Positions 18,444 to 27,877 of a stretch of DNA of 64,000 bases are shown piece by piece (position 1 is the stretch's first letter; each line of letters begins with the position of its first letter). The notes beneath the pieces were generated by a model. The model worked only from the letters and a program-made list of their open reading frames with translations. It was not told where the DNA came from and did not search any database. The stretch is from Capnocytophaga felis (GTDB taxonomy: Bacteria > Bacteroidota > Bacteroidia > Flavobacteriales > Flavobacteriaceae). Position numbers and translations under genes: made by a program. Where the stretch lies: assembly GCF_009684755.1 (NCBI RefSeq), contig NZ_BLBC01000014.1, positions 233,906 through 297,905 on the forward strand, read 5' to 3'.

Positions 18444-19163
18444 ATGAGCAAGATGAAAGCGTGGCTTAAACCCAATCTTTTGACAAAGGGAGACACGACC
18501 GACTTTATAGCGGTACCTGTTACCGTTGGGAGCATTTCGACTCAGGACATTATCCAACGCCTTAAAGAAGAAGGTATGGAGATACGTACAGAAACGGCTC
18601 AGGACATTATCAGCCGATTTAATCGTAAAGTAGCGGAAATGGTATTGGAAGGCTACAATGTGAATACTGGATTGGTGTATATGCGCCCCACCATACGAGG
18701 CGTGTTCCGCGACAAAACGTGGAATCCAGAAATACACAACGTACAGATAAGCATTACACAAGGTGCTGAACTACGCAAGGAAGTAACACAAACCTTAGTA
18801 GAAATACTTGGTGTACAGGCCGACCCGATGACCATATTAAGCATCACTGATAGTGCTACAAAGAAGACTGATGGTTCTATCACGAAAGGGAAAAATGTAG
18901 AAATCAAAGGAGCTTATCTCAAAATTGCAGGAAGTTCACCCACTAACGGAATTTACCTACGAAATATCGACACAAGCCGAGAGACAAAACTCCCTGAGGA
19001 AGACATTGTACTGAATGAACCTTCACGACTTTTGATTCTTATCCCACCTGATTTGGAATCAGGGTCGTACGAACTGAGTATTGTTACTCAATTCAGTCAA
19101 GGGAAATCTCTGCTGAAAGAACCAAGAAAGACTATCTTTGAAGGGACTATAACTGTTAGTTAA
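18444..19163 (+). CDS. DUF4469 protein with HU-like N-terminal domain
   Basis: A 239-residue protein in two parts. Residues 1-125 (MSKMKAWLKPNLLTKGD, then VGSISTQDIIQRLKEEGMEI) look like the HU/IHF-like domain of Bacteroidetes proteins; residues 130-239 match the DUF4469 type, with an Ig-like fold (GKNVEIKGAYLKIAG ... GSYELSIVTQFS). Such proteins are nucleoid-associated by inference, but have no defined role. It sits between asparaginase and the porin on the same strand, with 199 bases of AT-rich, featureless DNA before it, so it probably has its own promoter. ATG 18450 is an alternative start. Confidence 0.75.
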   Translation: MSKMKAWLKPNLLTKGDTTDFIAVPVTVGSISTQDIIQRLKEEGMEIRTETAQDIISRFNRKVAEMVLEGYNVNTGLVYMRPTIRGVFRDKTWNPEIHNVQISITQGAELRKEVTQTLVEILGVQADPMTILSITDSATKKTDGSITKGKNVEIKGAYLKIAGSSPTNGIYLRNIDTSRETKLPEEDIVLNEPSRLLILIPPDLESGSYELSIVTQFSQGKSLLKEPRKTIFEGTITVS

Positions 19164-19171
19164 AGCAAGAT

Positions 19172-19240
19172 ACTCCCACCCAACCGAGTGCGATAGCAAC
19201 ACTCACCCGAGCAATGGTAGCACACTCACCCGAGTGGGAG
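19172..19240. repeat. Direct and inverted repeat cluster (ACTCACCCGAG)
   Basis: ACTCACCCGAG occurs exactly at 19201-19211 and 19224-19234, with a degenerate third copy (CCACCCAACCGAG) starting near 19176. The cluster is framed by CTCCCAC (19173-19179) and GTGGGAG (19234-19240), which can pair. It is C-rich in an otherwise AT-rich gap. It could be a terminator for the DUF4469 gene or a protein-binding site. Confidence 0.5.
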
Positions 19241-19398
19241 ATTATCTATAATCCTTTTTATGAAGATTGTATAAGCACGTTTAAGCAAACAAACCTATCT
19301 TTACAATGCAAAACATACTGACGATAAAAAACAAAAGCACAGCAGTTTTACAATTGTAATGAAATACTAAACCATTATTATATTTAATTCTACTAATT

Positions 19399-20529
19399 AT
19401 GAAAAACATATACACAGCAATGGCTTTCTTGGCAGGAAGCATTGTATTTGCACAACAGGGCTTTCAGGAGCAAATTGATGAGCTGAAAACGAAGTCCGAT
19501 AAGTTTAATGTATATCTGAATTTTCAGTCAAGTTTTGATGCTACAACTGTAAAAGATACAGATACACACTTTGGTTTTATAGCAAGACAACTTCGGTTGG
19601 AATTCAGAGGAAACATTAACGAGCGTATATTCTATCGTCTTCGTCATCGTCTAAATCGTTCAAGCGGAGGGTCTTCTCTTGATAACCTTGCCCGTGCTAC
19701 CGATATGATGTATGCAGGTTTCCACTTAAATGAAAAATGGACGGTTACCGCAGGGAAAATGTGTCAGGCGTGGGGTGGATATGAATTTGACCTTAACCCA
19801 ATGAATATCTATGAATACTCTGATTACGTAGAGCATATGGATAATTTTATGGTGGGTGGAATGCTTACCTATACTCCTGATGAAAACCACGAACTGAACT
19901 TTCAGGTAACGAACAGCCGTACAAATAGATTTAATGAGCTTTACCCTGATAACAAGGATATAAGAACAACTAATGCACCGCTTGCCTATATCTTCAATTG
20001 GAATGGCTCAATGTGGGACGGACTTATACAAACACGTTGGGGCATAGGGTACGAACAGGAAGCTGAAAACCACAGCAGCTCCAAAGTGATGCTTGGTACT
20101 ATGTTAAACCTGCCTAAGTTCCAGATGTTCTTTGATTATATGCTAGCTAATCAAGGTCTCGACAGATTCGGATACACTGGAATCTATACAGATGCTATTG
20201 GAATCAAACACACAGGAGCTCTAAAAGGTACCACTTATAACTCCTTTGTAACCAAAGCCGAATATCAGCCACACGAAAATTGGAATGTATTTGGTAAGTT
20301 TATGTACGAGACAGCCCGTGTAGGTAAGGACATTCCTGCTGGTTTTATGGATAGTAAGCGTAACTCCTTTGGCTATTTCTTAGGGATTGAATATATGCCG
20401 TTCAAAGACCAAGATTTGCGTTTCTTTGCAACCTATGTGGGTCGTAAGTACAGCTATGCAAGGGATTCGTTTAACACACATTCCAACCGATTCAGCATCG
20501 GAATGATGTACCGAATTAAAGCATTTTAA
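19399..20529 (+). CDS. Porin, OprO/OprP (phosphate-selective porin) like
   Basis: A 376-residue outer membrane barrel with a 19-residue signal peptide (IVFAQQ). The start of the mature part has a short coiled region (FQEQIDELKTKSDKF), then strands such as FIARQLRLEFRGNINERIFYRLRHRLN, KWTVTAGKMCQAWGG and a terminal strand ending in Phe. This is the pattern of Bacteroidetes OprO/P-like porins. Coming last in the dcuB-ansB-DUF4469 group, it may let amino acids or dicarboxylates through the outer membrane; that is inference from position. A strong terminator follows. Confidence 0.8.
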   Translation: MKNIYTAMAFLAGSIVFAQQGFQEQIDELKTKSDKFNVYLNFQSSFDATTVKDTDTHFGFIARQLRLEFRGNINERIFYRLRHRLNRSSGGSSLDNLARATDMMYAGFHLNEKWTVTAGKMCQAWGGYEFDLNPMNIYEYSDYVEHMDNFMVGGMLTYTPDENHELNFQVTNSRTNRFNELYPDNKDIRTTNAPLAYIFNWNGSMWDGLIQTRWGIGYEQEAENHSSSKVMLGTMLNLPKFQMFFDYMLANQGLDRFGYTGIYTDAIGIKHTGALKGTTYNSFVTKAEYQPHENWNVFGKFMYETARVGKDIPAGFMDSKRNSFGYFLGIEYMPFKDQDLRFFATYVGRKYSYARDSFNTHSNRFSIGMMYRIKAF

Positions 20530-20544
20530 TTGATACCTACATAT

Positions 20545-20584
20545 AAAAAACCTTTGCTTTAACAGAATAAAGCAAAGGTTTTTT
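20545..20584 (+). terminator. Strong terminator after the porin gene
   Basis: Perfect 17-bp stem AAAAAACCTTTGCTTTA with its complement, 6-base loop ACAGAA, ending in six T. Confidence 0.9.
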
Positions 20585-20661
20585 CCCGTTTAAGTTGCCT
20601 GATGTAGGGAGTGCGAAACATTTAGCTTTAGCACAAATGCTCTGTTTCCCATATTTTTTCA

Positions 20662-20669
20662 TACCTTTG
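20662..20669 (+). promoter_or_regulatory. -7 promoter box for the endonuclease I gene
   Basis: TACCTTTG matches TAnnTTTG, 25 bases before ATG 20695. Confidence 0.6.
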
Positions 20670-20694
20670 GCACGCATAAAAAACAGTATCTATT

Positions 20695-21702
20695 ATGAAT
20701 AAAATAATGTTCCTCACTGCTTGCTTACTTACCGCTTGCAGTTCTAAATCAACAGACAATAGTAACCGACCGCCCAATGCCTTTGCCATTAGGGTAACCA
20801 ATGTTACTCCCAACGTGGCAACAATTGCCTGGACGAAAGCCGTTGATCCCGATGGCGATTATGTTACGTATTCCATCAAAGGTGATAATATTGATGTCAG
20901 AGGCGTGGAAGCCACACATTATACGTTCTCCAAACTAAAGCCCAACACCACTTATAACATTATCATCACCGCACACGATGGCAAAGGAGGTGCAACTGAC
21001 CTTAAACACCATTTCACTACTGAAAAAGAGCCTACCAATAACACCTCTTTTAACATTCCTCCCGCCTTGCAGAATTATTACAAATCGGTGGATTTTACCA
21101 AAGCAGGACGGGCTTTATATGATGAATTGGCTACACTTACCATTACAAAGCACTCAACTTTTCTGGAGTATAGCAGTCGGCACAAATATTTGCCCACTGC
21201 CGACCGTTCAGCAAGTGATGCTAACAAGGTGGTGTTAATCTACACAGGTGAAGTACGTAGCTCCCGAAGTAAAGATGTGAATACGGAACACGTTTACCCA
21301 CAATCCAAAATTGGCAACACTGCCAAAGGTGACTTGCATCATCTGAGGTATTGCGATATGAATGTAAACTCAAGGCGTGGCAATCATCCGTTCGCCAGTG
21401 GCAGTGGTAAGGCAACGTTAGTCAACGGCGACAGCTGGTATCCCGGTGATGAGTGGAAGGGTGATGTAGCCCGAATGGTACTATATCTGAACCTACGCTA
21501 CAACGAGGATTTAGGAGAAGATATCTCGAGAGAGGGTGTTGATTTGCTCCTGAAGTGGAATGCCGAAGACCCTGTGTCTGCTATTGAAATCAACCGCAAT
21601 GAGGTTATTCAGCAAGCACAAGGCAATCGCAATCCGTTTATCGACAATCCTTATTTAGCCACTCTGATATGGGGAAAAGCTAATGCTCAGAATCGTTGGT
21701 AA
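20695..21702 (+). CDS. Endonuclease I family lipoprotein with fibronectin type III domain
   Basis: A 335-residue surface or periplasmic nuclease. Lipoprotein signal with lipobox LLTAC (Cys15), a fibronectin type III domain at about residues 24-105 (VTPNVATIAWTKAVDPDG ... LKPNTTYNIIITAHD), then an endonuclease I (EndA/NucM) domain with the metal/His motif NTEHVYPQSKIGN, DLHHLRYCD and NSRRGNHPF. It should degrade extracellular DNA, helping with nutrient capture or escape from DNA traps. It has its own promoter box and is followed after 83 bases by the DUF1599 gene, which also has its own. Confidence 0.9.
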   Translation: MNKIMFLTACLLTACSSKSTDNSNRPPNAFAIRVTNVTPNVATIAWTKAVDPDGDYVTYSIKGDNIDVRGVEATHYTFSKLKPNTTYNIIITAHDGKGGATDLKHHFTTEKEPTNNTSFNIPPALQNYYKSVDFTKAGRALYDELATLTITKHSTFLEYSSRHKYLPTADRSASDANKVVLIYTGEVRSSRSKDVNTEHVYPQSKIGNTAKGDLHHLRYCDMNVNSRRGNHPFASGSGKATLVNGDSWYPGDEWKGDVARMVLYLNLRYNEDLGEDISREGVDLLLKWNAEDPVSAIEINRNEVIQQAQGNRNPFIDNPYLATLIWGKANAQNRW

Positions 21703-21756
21703 ATATTCTGGCAACAAAGAGTTAAACGAAGTATTTTAAATTTTGGCACAAAGTAG

Positions 21757-21764
21757 TATCTTTG
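21757..21764 (+). promoter_or_regulatory. -7 promoter box for the DUF1599/DoxX pair
   Basis: TATCTTTG, 21 bases before ATG 21786. Confidence 0.6.
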
Positions 21765-21785
21765 CCCAATTATTTCCTATAACAA

Positions 21786-22325
21786 ATGAATAAAACTATA
21801 GAACAGTATAACAACGTTATCAATACGTGCAAAAGTATGTTTGTCAATAAGATGAACGATTATGGAAGTGCTTGGCGTATCCTCAGATTACCTTCACTCA
21901 CCGACCAGATTTTCATCAAAGCACAACGTATCCGCAGTTTGCAACAGAATGGCATTCGTAAGATAGACGAAGGTGAAGTGTCTGAATTTATTGGCATTAT
22001 AAACTATTCCGTCATAGCTTTAATTCAGCTTGAGAGAGGCGTTGCCCAACAGCCCGACCTAAACACCGAACAAGCTCTTGCCCTTTACGAACAGAAAATT
22101 GAAGAAACACGCTCGCTGATGGAAAGCAAAAACCACGATTATGGTGAAGCGTGGCGAGATATGCGAGTAAGTTCACTAACCGACCTTATCTTGCAAAAAG
22201 TGTTGCGTGTCAAGCAAATAGAAGACAATCAAGGCAGAACACTCGTTAGCGAAGGCGTGGAGGCAAATTACCAAGATATGCTTAATTACGCAGTTTTTGC
22301 ATTAATCCACCTAACTGAATCGTAA
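21786..22325 (+). CDS. DUF1599 protein, internal tandem duplication
   Basis: A 179-residue cytoplasmic protein made of two copies of the same domain of about 80 residues. Copy one carries NKMNDYGSAWRILRLPSLTDQI and INYSVIALIQLE; copy two carries ESKNHDYGEAWRDMRVSSLTDLI and LNYAVFALIHL. The DYG.AWR motif with nearby acidic residues recalls nucleotide pyrophosphohydrolase-like all-helical folds, but no activity is established. In Bacteroidetes it is regularly found in front of the DoxX-type gene that also follows here (40 bases). Confidence 0.85.
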   Translation: MNKTIEQYNNVINTCKSMFVNKMNDYGSAWRILRLPSLTDQIFIKAQRIRSLQQNGIRKIDEGEVSEFIGIINYSVIALIQLERGVAQQPDLNTEQALALYEQKIEETRSLMESKNHDYGEAWRDMRVSSLTDLILQKVLRVKQIEDNQGRTLVSEGVEANYQDMLNYAVFALIHLTES

Positions 22326-22365
22326 CGTTACATACTCAATCATCATCATTAATCATCATCTAAAT

Positions 22366-23460
22366 ATGAGATATATTACACATTTTGTCCGTTTTGTTGT
22401 GGGCGTACTATTCATCATCAGCGGGCTTATCAAACTCAATGACCCCATCGGGTTTTCATTTAAGTTGGAAGAATACTTCAGCGAGCCGGTGCTGAATCTT
22501 CTCTTCTTGGAGCCGTTCGCCCTTTGGTTGGCAATTGTGGTTTGTATAGCAGAAGTTCTTTTGGGAGTGATGCTTCTTGTTGGCTACAAAGCGAAATTTA
22601 CGTTGTGGTCACTACTGGCAATGCTGGTATTCTTTGGCTTCCTTACCTTCTACTCTGCTTATTTTAATAAAGTTACAGATTGTGGTTGCTTTGGCGACGT
22701 TATTAAATTCACTCCTTGGCAATCCTTTGGTAAAGATGTGTTTCTGCTGGTTTTAACTTTGATTCTCTTTATCGGACAGAAGTACATTACTCCCATCACA
22801 AAAGGGAATACTCCTTTAATTATCAGCATTTTATCGTTAATAGGTTGCATTGCTTTTGTGTACCACGTGTACAATCATTTACCTGTGGGAGATTTCAGAC
22901 CTTACAAAATAGGCGTAAACATCCCTAAAGGAATGATTGTTCCTGAAGGAGCTCCCCTGCCCAAATACGACTATCATTGGAAATTCAACATAAACGGAAA
23001 AGAGGAAGTATTTGTAACACAAGGTGATTATCCCAAAGTGGACGGTGAGTTTGTTTCCTTTGAAACGAAATTAATAGACCCGGGTTACACACCTCCTATC
23101 CACGACTTCTTCATAGAAAAGAATGGAGAAAGCTATTTCGACGAAATGATGGATAAAGAAAAATTACTTATTGTGGTTTCTTATCGCATTGATAAATCTG
23201 ATAAAGAAGCGTTTAAAGCTATTAAAAAGGTAACAGACAAAGCCCTGAAGCAAGGATATACTGTAATTGGTTTGACCTCAATCATTGAGCAAGCTGAACA
23301 AATCAAAAAGGATTATGAGCTAAACTTTGATTTCTACTTTAACGATGAAACAACCTTGAAAACAATGATTCGTTCCAATCCCGGAGTTATGACATTGCAA
23401 AAAGGAAATATCACAGACAAAAAGCATTTCAACGATGTAGAAAAACTGCAATTACACTGA
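22366..23460 (+). CDS. BT_3928-like DoxX family membrane protein
   Basis: A 364-residue protein with four to five hydrophobic segments in the first 170 residues. The first (FVRFVVGVLFIISGLIKLNDPIG) is the DoxX/MauE-like signature; a TDCGCFGD cysteine pair follows at the membrane edge. The remaining 190 residues are soluble and probably face outside, ending in a thioredoxin-like segment without a CxxC pair (KLLIVVSYRIDKSD). It resembles the family named after B. thetaiotaomicron BT_3928. A role in redox or methyl-amine-like maturation has been proposed for DoxX/MauE relatives but is unproven. Co-transcribed with DUF1599. Confidence 0.8.
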   Translation: MRYITHFVRFVVGVLFIISGLIKLNDPIGFSFKLEEYFSEPVLNLLFLEPFALWLAIVVCIAEVLLGVMLLVGYKAKFTLWSLLAMLVFFGFLTFYSAYFNKVTDCGCFGDVIKFTPWQSFGKDVFLLVLTLILFIGQKYITPITKGNTPLIISILSLIGCIAFVYHVYNHLPVGDFRPYKIGVNIPKGMIVPEGAPLPKYDYHWKFNINGKEEVFVTQGDYPKVDGEFVSFETKLIDPGYTPPIHDFFIEKNGESYFDEMMDKEKLLIVVSYRIDKSDKEAFKAIKKVTDKALKQGYTVIGLTSIIEQAEQIKKDYELNFDFYFNDETTLKTMIRSNPGVMTLQKGNITDKKHFNDVEKLQLH

Positions 23461-23497
23461 TATTTTATCGAATTACGAGTGTCCAATCAAGATATAG

Positions 23498-23525
23498 AGG
23501 GAAACAGTTACAAAATTGTTTCCCT
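23498..23525 (+). terminator. Terminator after the DoxX-type gene
   Basis: AGGGAAACA pairs with TGTTTCCCT, 10-base loop, T-run behind. Confidence 0.8.
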
Positions 23526-23664
23526 TTTTCGTTTAAACAAGAATAAGCTAACTATCAACTTCTTACAGATTCAGTTTGTTAATTTATTTAACATATTTCG
23601 GAAGAAATTTTGTTTATATTATTTTTAATTCTTAATTTGCGTTATAATTTAAAATGAAAGAGCT

Positions 23665-25437
23665 ATGAATGCTGTTACACGTTTGTTTGACATTCCTTAT
23701 TATCAATTGAAAAATTCTCCTTCGGAAGCGGCTTTCGTCACAAAATATAACGGAAAATGGGAAAAAACTTCCACGCAGGAATACATCAATAAATTCAATC
23801 AATTTAGTCGTGGATTGTTGCGATTGGGTGTCGAAAAAAACGATAAAATTGCAGTTATTTCATCTAATAATCGTACGGAATGGCACGTAATTGATATGGG
23901 AATTCTGCAAATTGGAGCACAAAACGTACCCGTTTATCCTACTATTTCTCTGGAAGATTATGAATATATTTTCAATCACGCCGAATGCAAATACTGCTTT
24001 GTTTCTGATAAAGAATTACTTGATAAAATAACTTCAATTCAAGATAAACTTCCACATCTTAAAGGCATATATACCTTTGATGATGTTCCTTACGCTCACA
24101 GCTGGAAAGAAATTTTGGATTTAGGAGAAGATAACAGCAATCAAGAAGAAGTGGAAAAGCTCAAAAACAGTATCCAACCGAATGATTTGGCTACCATTAT
24201 CTATACCTCAGGAACAACTGCTCGCCCTAAAGGAGTAATGCTTTCACACAACAATATTATTTCAAATGTAATTAACTGTCAAGACAGATTACCTGTTGCC
24301 AAAGGCTCTCGTTGCTTGAGTTTTCTTCCTGTTTGTCATATATTTGAACGAATGCTAACGTACTTCTATCAATACAATTTTATGCGGATTTATTTTGCTG
24401 AGTCTATTGATAAAATGGGAGAAAACATTAAAGAAGTGAAGCCCAATTTGATGACTGTTGTTCCCCGATTGGTTGAGAAAGTTTATGACAAAATTTACGC
24501 AAAAGGAACAGAACTAAAAGGAATTGCAAAATTTTTATTCTTCTGGGCAGTAGATTTAGGACTTAAATATGAACCATACGGAGCCAATGGGTGGTGGTAT
24601 GGCTTCAAATTGGGAATTGCACGAAAATTAATCTTCAAAAAATGGCAAGAAGCCCTTGGCGGAGAGCTTGAAATGATGGTTTCAGGGAGTGCTGCCTTAC
24701 AACCTCGATTGGCGAGAATTTTCTCGGCTGCAGGAATTAATATTGTGGAAGGTTACGGACTTACAGAAACCTCTCCCGTAATAGCAGTAAACAGAAAATC
24801 AGGAAGATATTGGAAAATAGGAACCGTTGGTAAACCTATTGAAAATCTGGAAGTCAAAATTGCCGAAGACGGTGAAATTCTATGTAAAGGACCAAATGTG
24901 ATGATAGGATATTATAAAGACCCTGACCTCACAGCGGCTTCAATTACTGATGGTTTCTTTCATACCGGAGACATCGGAGAAATTGATTCTGAAGGTTTTT
25001 TGAAAATTACAGATAGGAAAAAAGAAATTTTCAAAACCTCAGGAGGAAAATATATTGCTCCACAAACCATTGAAAATCTGCTGAAACAATCACGATTTAT
25101 TGAGCAAGCAATGGTGGTAGGCGAAGGAGAAAAAATGCCGGCTGCTATCATCCAATTGAATTTCTCTTTTGTGAAAGAATGGGCGAAAAGACACAATATC
25201 AGTTTGGGAGAATCAAATGAAGAAATTATCAAAAATCCGGAACTTTTTGCAAGAATTGAAAAAGAAGTTGAAAAAGTAAATAATAATTTAGGACAATGGG
25301 AAAAAATTAAGCTTTTTGCCTTCACTCCCGATGAATGGAGCATTGACGCAGGACAACTTACTCCAACATTAAAACTTAAACGCCGTAACATCAAAGAAAA
25401 ATACATTGACATTTACAACTCATTCTACAATCATTAA
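23665..25437 (+). CDS. Long-chain fatty acid--CoA ligase, AMP-dependent
   Basis: A 590-residue adenylate-forming enzyme that activates fatty acids to acyl-CoA. The AMP-binding motif TIIYTSGTTARPKGVMLSH (about residues 172-190), the motif GYGLTETSPV, the hinge HTGDIGEIDSEGFLKITDRKKEIFKTSGGKY (in pieces) and a C-terminal lysine in LTPTLKLKRR are present. It is of the FadD15/FACL type found widely in Bacteroidetes. It starts a same-strand group with ribF and thiolase, spaced 40 and 97 bases apart; the thiolase could act downstream on the same acyl-CoAs. Confidence 0.93.
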   Translation: MNAVTRLFDIPYYQLKNSPSEAAFVTKYNGKWEKTSTQEYINKFNQFSRGLLRLGVEKNDKIAVISSNNRTEWHVIDMGILQIGAQNVPVYPTISLEDYEYIFNHAECKYCFVSDKELLDKITSIQDKLPHLKGIYTFDDVPYAHSWKEILDLGEDNSNQEEVEKLKNSIQPNDLATIIYTSGTTARPKGVMLSHNNIISNVINCQDRLPVAKGSRCLSFLPVCHIFERMLTYFYQYNFMRIYFAESIDKMGENIKEVKPNLMTVVPRLVEKVYDKIYAKGTELKGIAKFLFFWAVDLGLKYEPYGANGWWYGFKLGIARKLIFKKWQEALGGELEMMVSGSAALQPRLARIFSAAGINIVEGYGLTETSPVIAVNRKSGRYWKIGTVGKPIENLEVKIAEDGEILCKGPNVMIGYYKDPDLTAASITDGFFHTGDIGEIDSEGFLKITDRKKEIFKTSGGKYIAPQTIENLLKQSRFIEQAMVVGEGEKMPAAIIQLNFSFVKEWAKRHNISLGESNEEIIKNPELFARIEKEVEKVNNNLGQWEKIKLFAFTPDEWSIDAGQLTPTLKLKRRNIKEKYIDIYNSFYNH

Positions 25438-25477
25438 TTGAGCTTGATTTTAAAAATTGTTTATTTCATAAATAAAA

Positions 25478-26410
25478 ATGAAAGAAATTACAGATATTTT
25501 CAATTTTACGGCAGAAAAAGGCAGTGTAATTACCATTGGTACGTTTGACGGAGTTCATTTAGGACATCGGAAAATAATAAAAAAACTTGTAGAAACAGCT
25601 AAGAATCAGGATTTACTGGCAACTATTTTTACTTTTTTTCCACATCCGCGAATGGTTGTTCATCAGGATAGTGAACTAAAACTAATTCATACACTTGATG
25701 AAAAAAAACACGTTTTAAAGTCATTAGGAATCAATCAATTAGTTGTTTGTCCTTTTAATGATTCTTTTTCGAAAATGTCAGCAGAAACTTTCGTTGAAGA
25801 TTTGCTTGTAAAACGCCTGAAAGCTAAAAAAGTTATCATCGGATACGACCATCGTTTCGGGAGAAATAGAACTGCAGATATTAGCGATATGCGAAAATTT
25901 GGAGAAAAATATGGTTTTGAAGTGGAGGAAATTCCCGCACAAGAAGTAAATGAGGTGTCTGTAAGTTCAACAAAAATACGAAAGGCGATAAGCGAAGGCG
26001 ACATCAAAACTGCTTGGGAATATCTCGGAGTCCCTTTTTGTATCAGCGGAAAGGTAATTCACGGGCTAAAAATCGGGAGAACAATTAGTTACCCGACTGC
26101 CAACATTCAAGTAAAAGAATCTTATAAACTAATTCCAAAAGATGGAATTTATTTGGTTTATAGCTTCTTTAACGGAAAAAAAACATACGGAATGATGAGT
26201 ATCGGCAAGAATCCAACCATCGAAGGAAAAGGAGCAACCATTGAAGTCCATTATTTTGATTTTGATGAAGATATATACGGAAATGATGTAACAATCTATT
26301 TTTTGGAACGTCTACGCAACGAACAAAAGTTCGAGTCGGTTGAAAAACTGAAAGAACAATTACAAATTGATGAAGCCACCTCAAGAAAACTTATAAAACA
26401 AATCGGATAA
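25478..26410 (+). CDS. ribF: Bifunctional riboflavin kinase/FAD synthetase
   Basis: A 310-residue enzyme that phosphorylates riboflavin to FMN and then adenylylates it to FAD. The N-terminal nucleotidyltransferase domain shows GTFDGVHLGHRKII and the HRFG motif (IGYDHRFGRNR); the C-terminal flavokinase domain shows GRTISYPTANI and GMMSIGKNPT. Length is typical. It lies 40 bases behind the acyl-CoA ligase, so probably the same transcript; FAD is needed by PRODH and acyl-CoA enzymes but no direct link is implied. Confidence 0.96.
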   Translation: MKEITDIFNFTAEKGSVITIGTFDGVHLGHRKIIKKLVETAKNQDLLATIFTFFPHPRMVVHQDSELKLIHTLDEKKHVLKSLGINQLVVCPFNDSFSKMSAETFVEDLLVKRLKAKKVIIGYDHRFGRNRTADISDMRKFGEKYGFEVEEIPAQEVNEVSVSSTKIRKAISEGDIKTAWEYLGVPFCISGKVIHGLKIGRTISYPTANIQVKESYKLIPKDGIYLVYSFFNGKKTYGMMSIGKNPTIEGKGATIEVHYFDFDEDIYGNDVTIYFLERLRNEQKFESVEKLKEQLQIDEATSRKLIKQIG

Positions 26411-26507
26411 AGGAAAAATTTCTCGGTATTGATTAATCATTTTGAAATAAAAAAATAGTTAATAACCTCCTGAATAGTAAACCTCTATTCACTAAAAACA
26501 AAAGCCT

Positions 26508-27686
26508 ATGAAAACAACTTACGTAGTAAAAGCGTATCGTACAGCTGTGGGGAAAGCTCCACGCGGACTTTTACGCTTTAAACGACCCGATGAATTGGCT
26601 GCTGAAACCATCGCTTATATGATGGCACAACTACCTGATTTTGATAAAAATATGATTGATGACGTTATCGTTGGTAATGCAATGCCCGAAGCCGAACAAG
26701 GATTGAACATTGGTCGTATAATTTCGCTTATGGGACTTCATACAGACCAAGTTCCGGGAGTAACCGTAAACAGATATTGTGCTTCAGGGCTGGAAACTAT
26801 TGCAATGGCAATGGCTAAAATACAATCAGGAATGGCAGACTGCATCATTGCGGGAGGTGTAGAAAGTATGAGTTTTATCCCTTTGGGAGGATATCGTCCA
26901 TCTCCAGATTATAAAGCAGTTAAAGAAGGAAACGAAGATTTCTATTGGGGAATGGGACTTACAGCCGAAAAAGTTGCTCATCAATTCAAAATTTCACGCG
27001 AAGACCAAGATTTATTCGCTTTCCAATCTCATCAAAAAGCATTAAAAGCTATCACAGAAAGTAAATTTGAAAAGCAAATAGTTCCGATTGAAATAGAGCA
27101 AGTACTTCTCGAAAACGGAAAACGCACAACTCATAAATACACCTTTAAGACCGATGAAGGACCTCGTGCTGACACTTCCTTAGAAGCTCTCGCAAAATTG
27201 AAGCCTGTTTTTGCACAAGGCGGAACTGTTACCGCTGGAAACTCATCACAAACCAGTGACGGAGCTGCTTTTCTACTTTTAATGAGTGAAGAAATGGTTA
27301 AAAAATTTAACATTGAACCTATTGCACGATTAGTAACTTACGCCGTAGCAGGAGTTCCTCCCAGCATAATGGGAATCGGACCGGTGAAAGCCATCCCGAA
27401 AGCACTTCAGCAATCCGGATTAACACTGAATGACCTTCAACTAATAGAACTAAACGAAGCCTTTGCTTCACAATCTTTAGCCGTTATTCGTGAATTAGAT
27501 CTGAATCCTGAAATAATTAATGTAAACGGAGGAGCAATAGCTTTAGGACATCCGCTGGGTTGTACCGGTGCAAAATTATCCGTACAACTTTTTGACGAAC
27601 TTAAAAGACGCGGAAAAAAATATGGTATGGTAACAATGTGCGTGGGTACAGGACAGGGAGCAGCAGGTATTTACGAGGTATTCTAA
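26508..27686 (+). CDS. Acetyl-CoA acyltransferase (thiolase)
   Basis: A 392-residue degradative-type thiolase. The nucleophile is Cys91 in [14 protein letters not shown]; His348 in [15 protein letters not shown] and Cys378 in [11 protein letters not shown] complete the active site. It cleaves 3-ketoacyl-CoA to acetyl-CoA and a shortened acyl-CoA, or condenses two acetyl-CoA. No FadB-like partner is in the window, so whether it serves beta-oxidation or another route is open. It follows ribF by 97 bases. Confidence 0.93.
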   Translation: MKTTYVVKAYRTAVGKAPRGLLRFKRPDELAAETIAYMMAQLPDFDKNMIDDVIVGNAMPEAEQGLNIGRIISLMGLHTDQVPGVTVNRYCASGLETIAMAMAKIQSGMADCIIAGGVESMSFIPLGGYRPSPDYKAVKEGNEDFYWGMGLTAEKVAHQFKISREDQDLFAFQSHQKALKAITESKFEKQIVPIEIEQVLLENGKRTTHKYTFKTDEGPRADTSLEALAKLKPVFAQGGTVTAGNSSQTSDGAAFLLLMSEEMVKKFNIEPIARLVTYAVAGVPPSIMGIGPVKAIPKALQQSGLTLNDLQLIELNEAFASQSLAVIRELDLNPEIINVNGGAIALGHPLGCTGAKLSVQLFDELKRRGKKYGMVTMCVGTGQGAAGIYEVF

Positions 27687-27843
27687 CAAAAATTGAAATC
27701 TATGAAACAAGCGGATTTGAAAAACTTCGCTCGTTTTTTATTTATTTTCATAATCCAAAAATTCTTTCTTATAAAAATCTTTAAAAATACGCTTGTAACA
27801 ATATTTTTTCATACCCAAAGCTGTTTTTGTTATTAATTTTTTA

Positions 27844-27851
27844 TATTTTTG
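27844..27851 (+). promoter_or_regulatory. -7 promoter box for the coiled-coil protein/trmD pair
   Basis: TATTTTTG matches TAnnTTTG, 26 bases before ATG 27878. Confidence 0.55.
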
Positions 27852-27877
27852 CTCTTTGAAAATAATTTGATTATAAG

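Noticed and set aside
19172..19240. ACTCACCCGAG repeats as a CRISPR array
   Set aside because: Only 11 bases, two exact copies, 12-base spacing and no cas genes.
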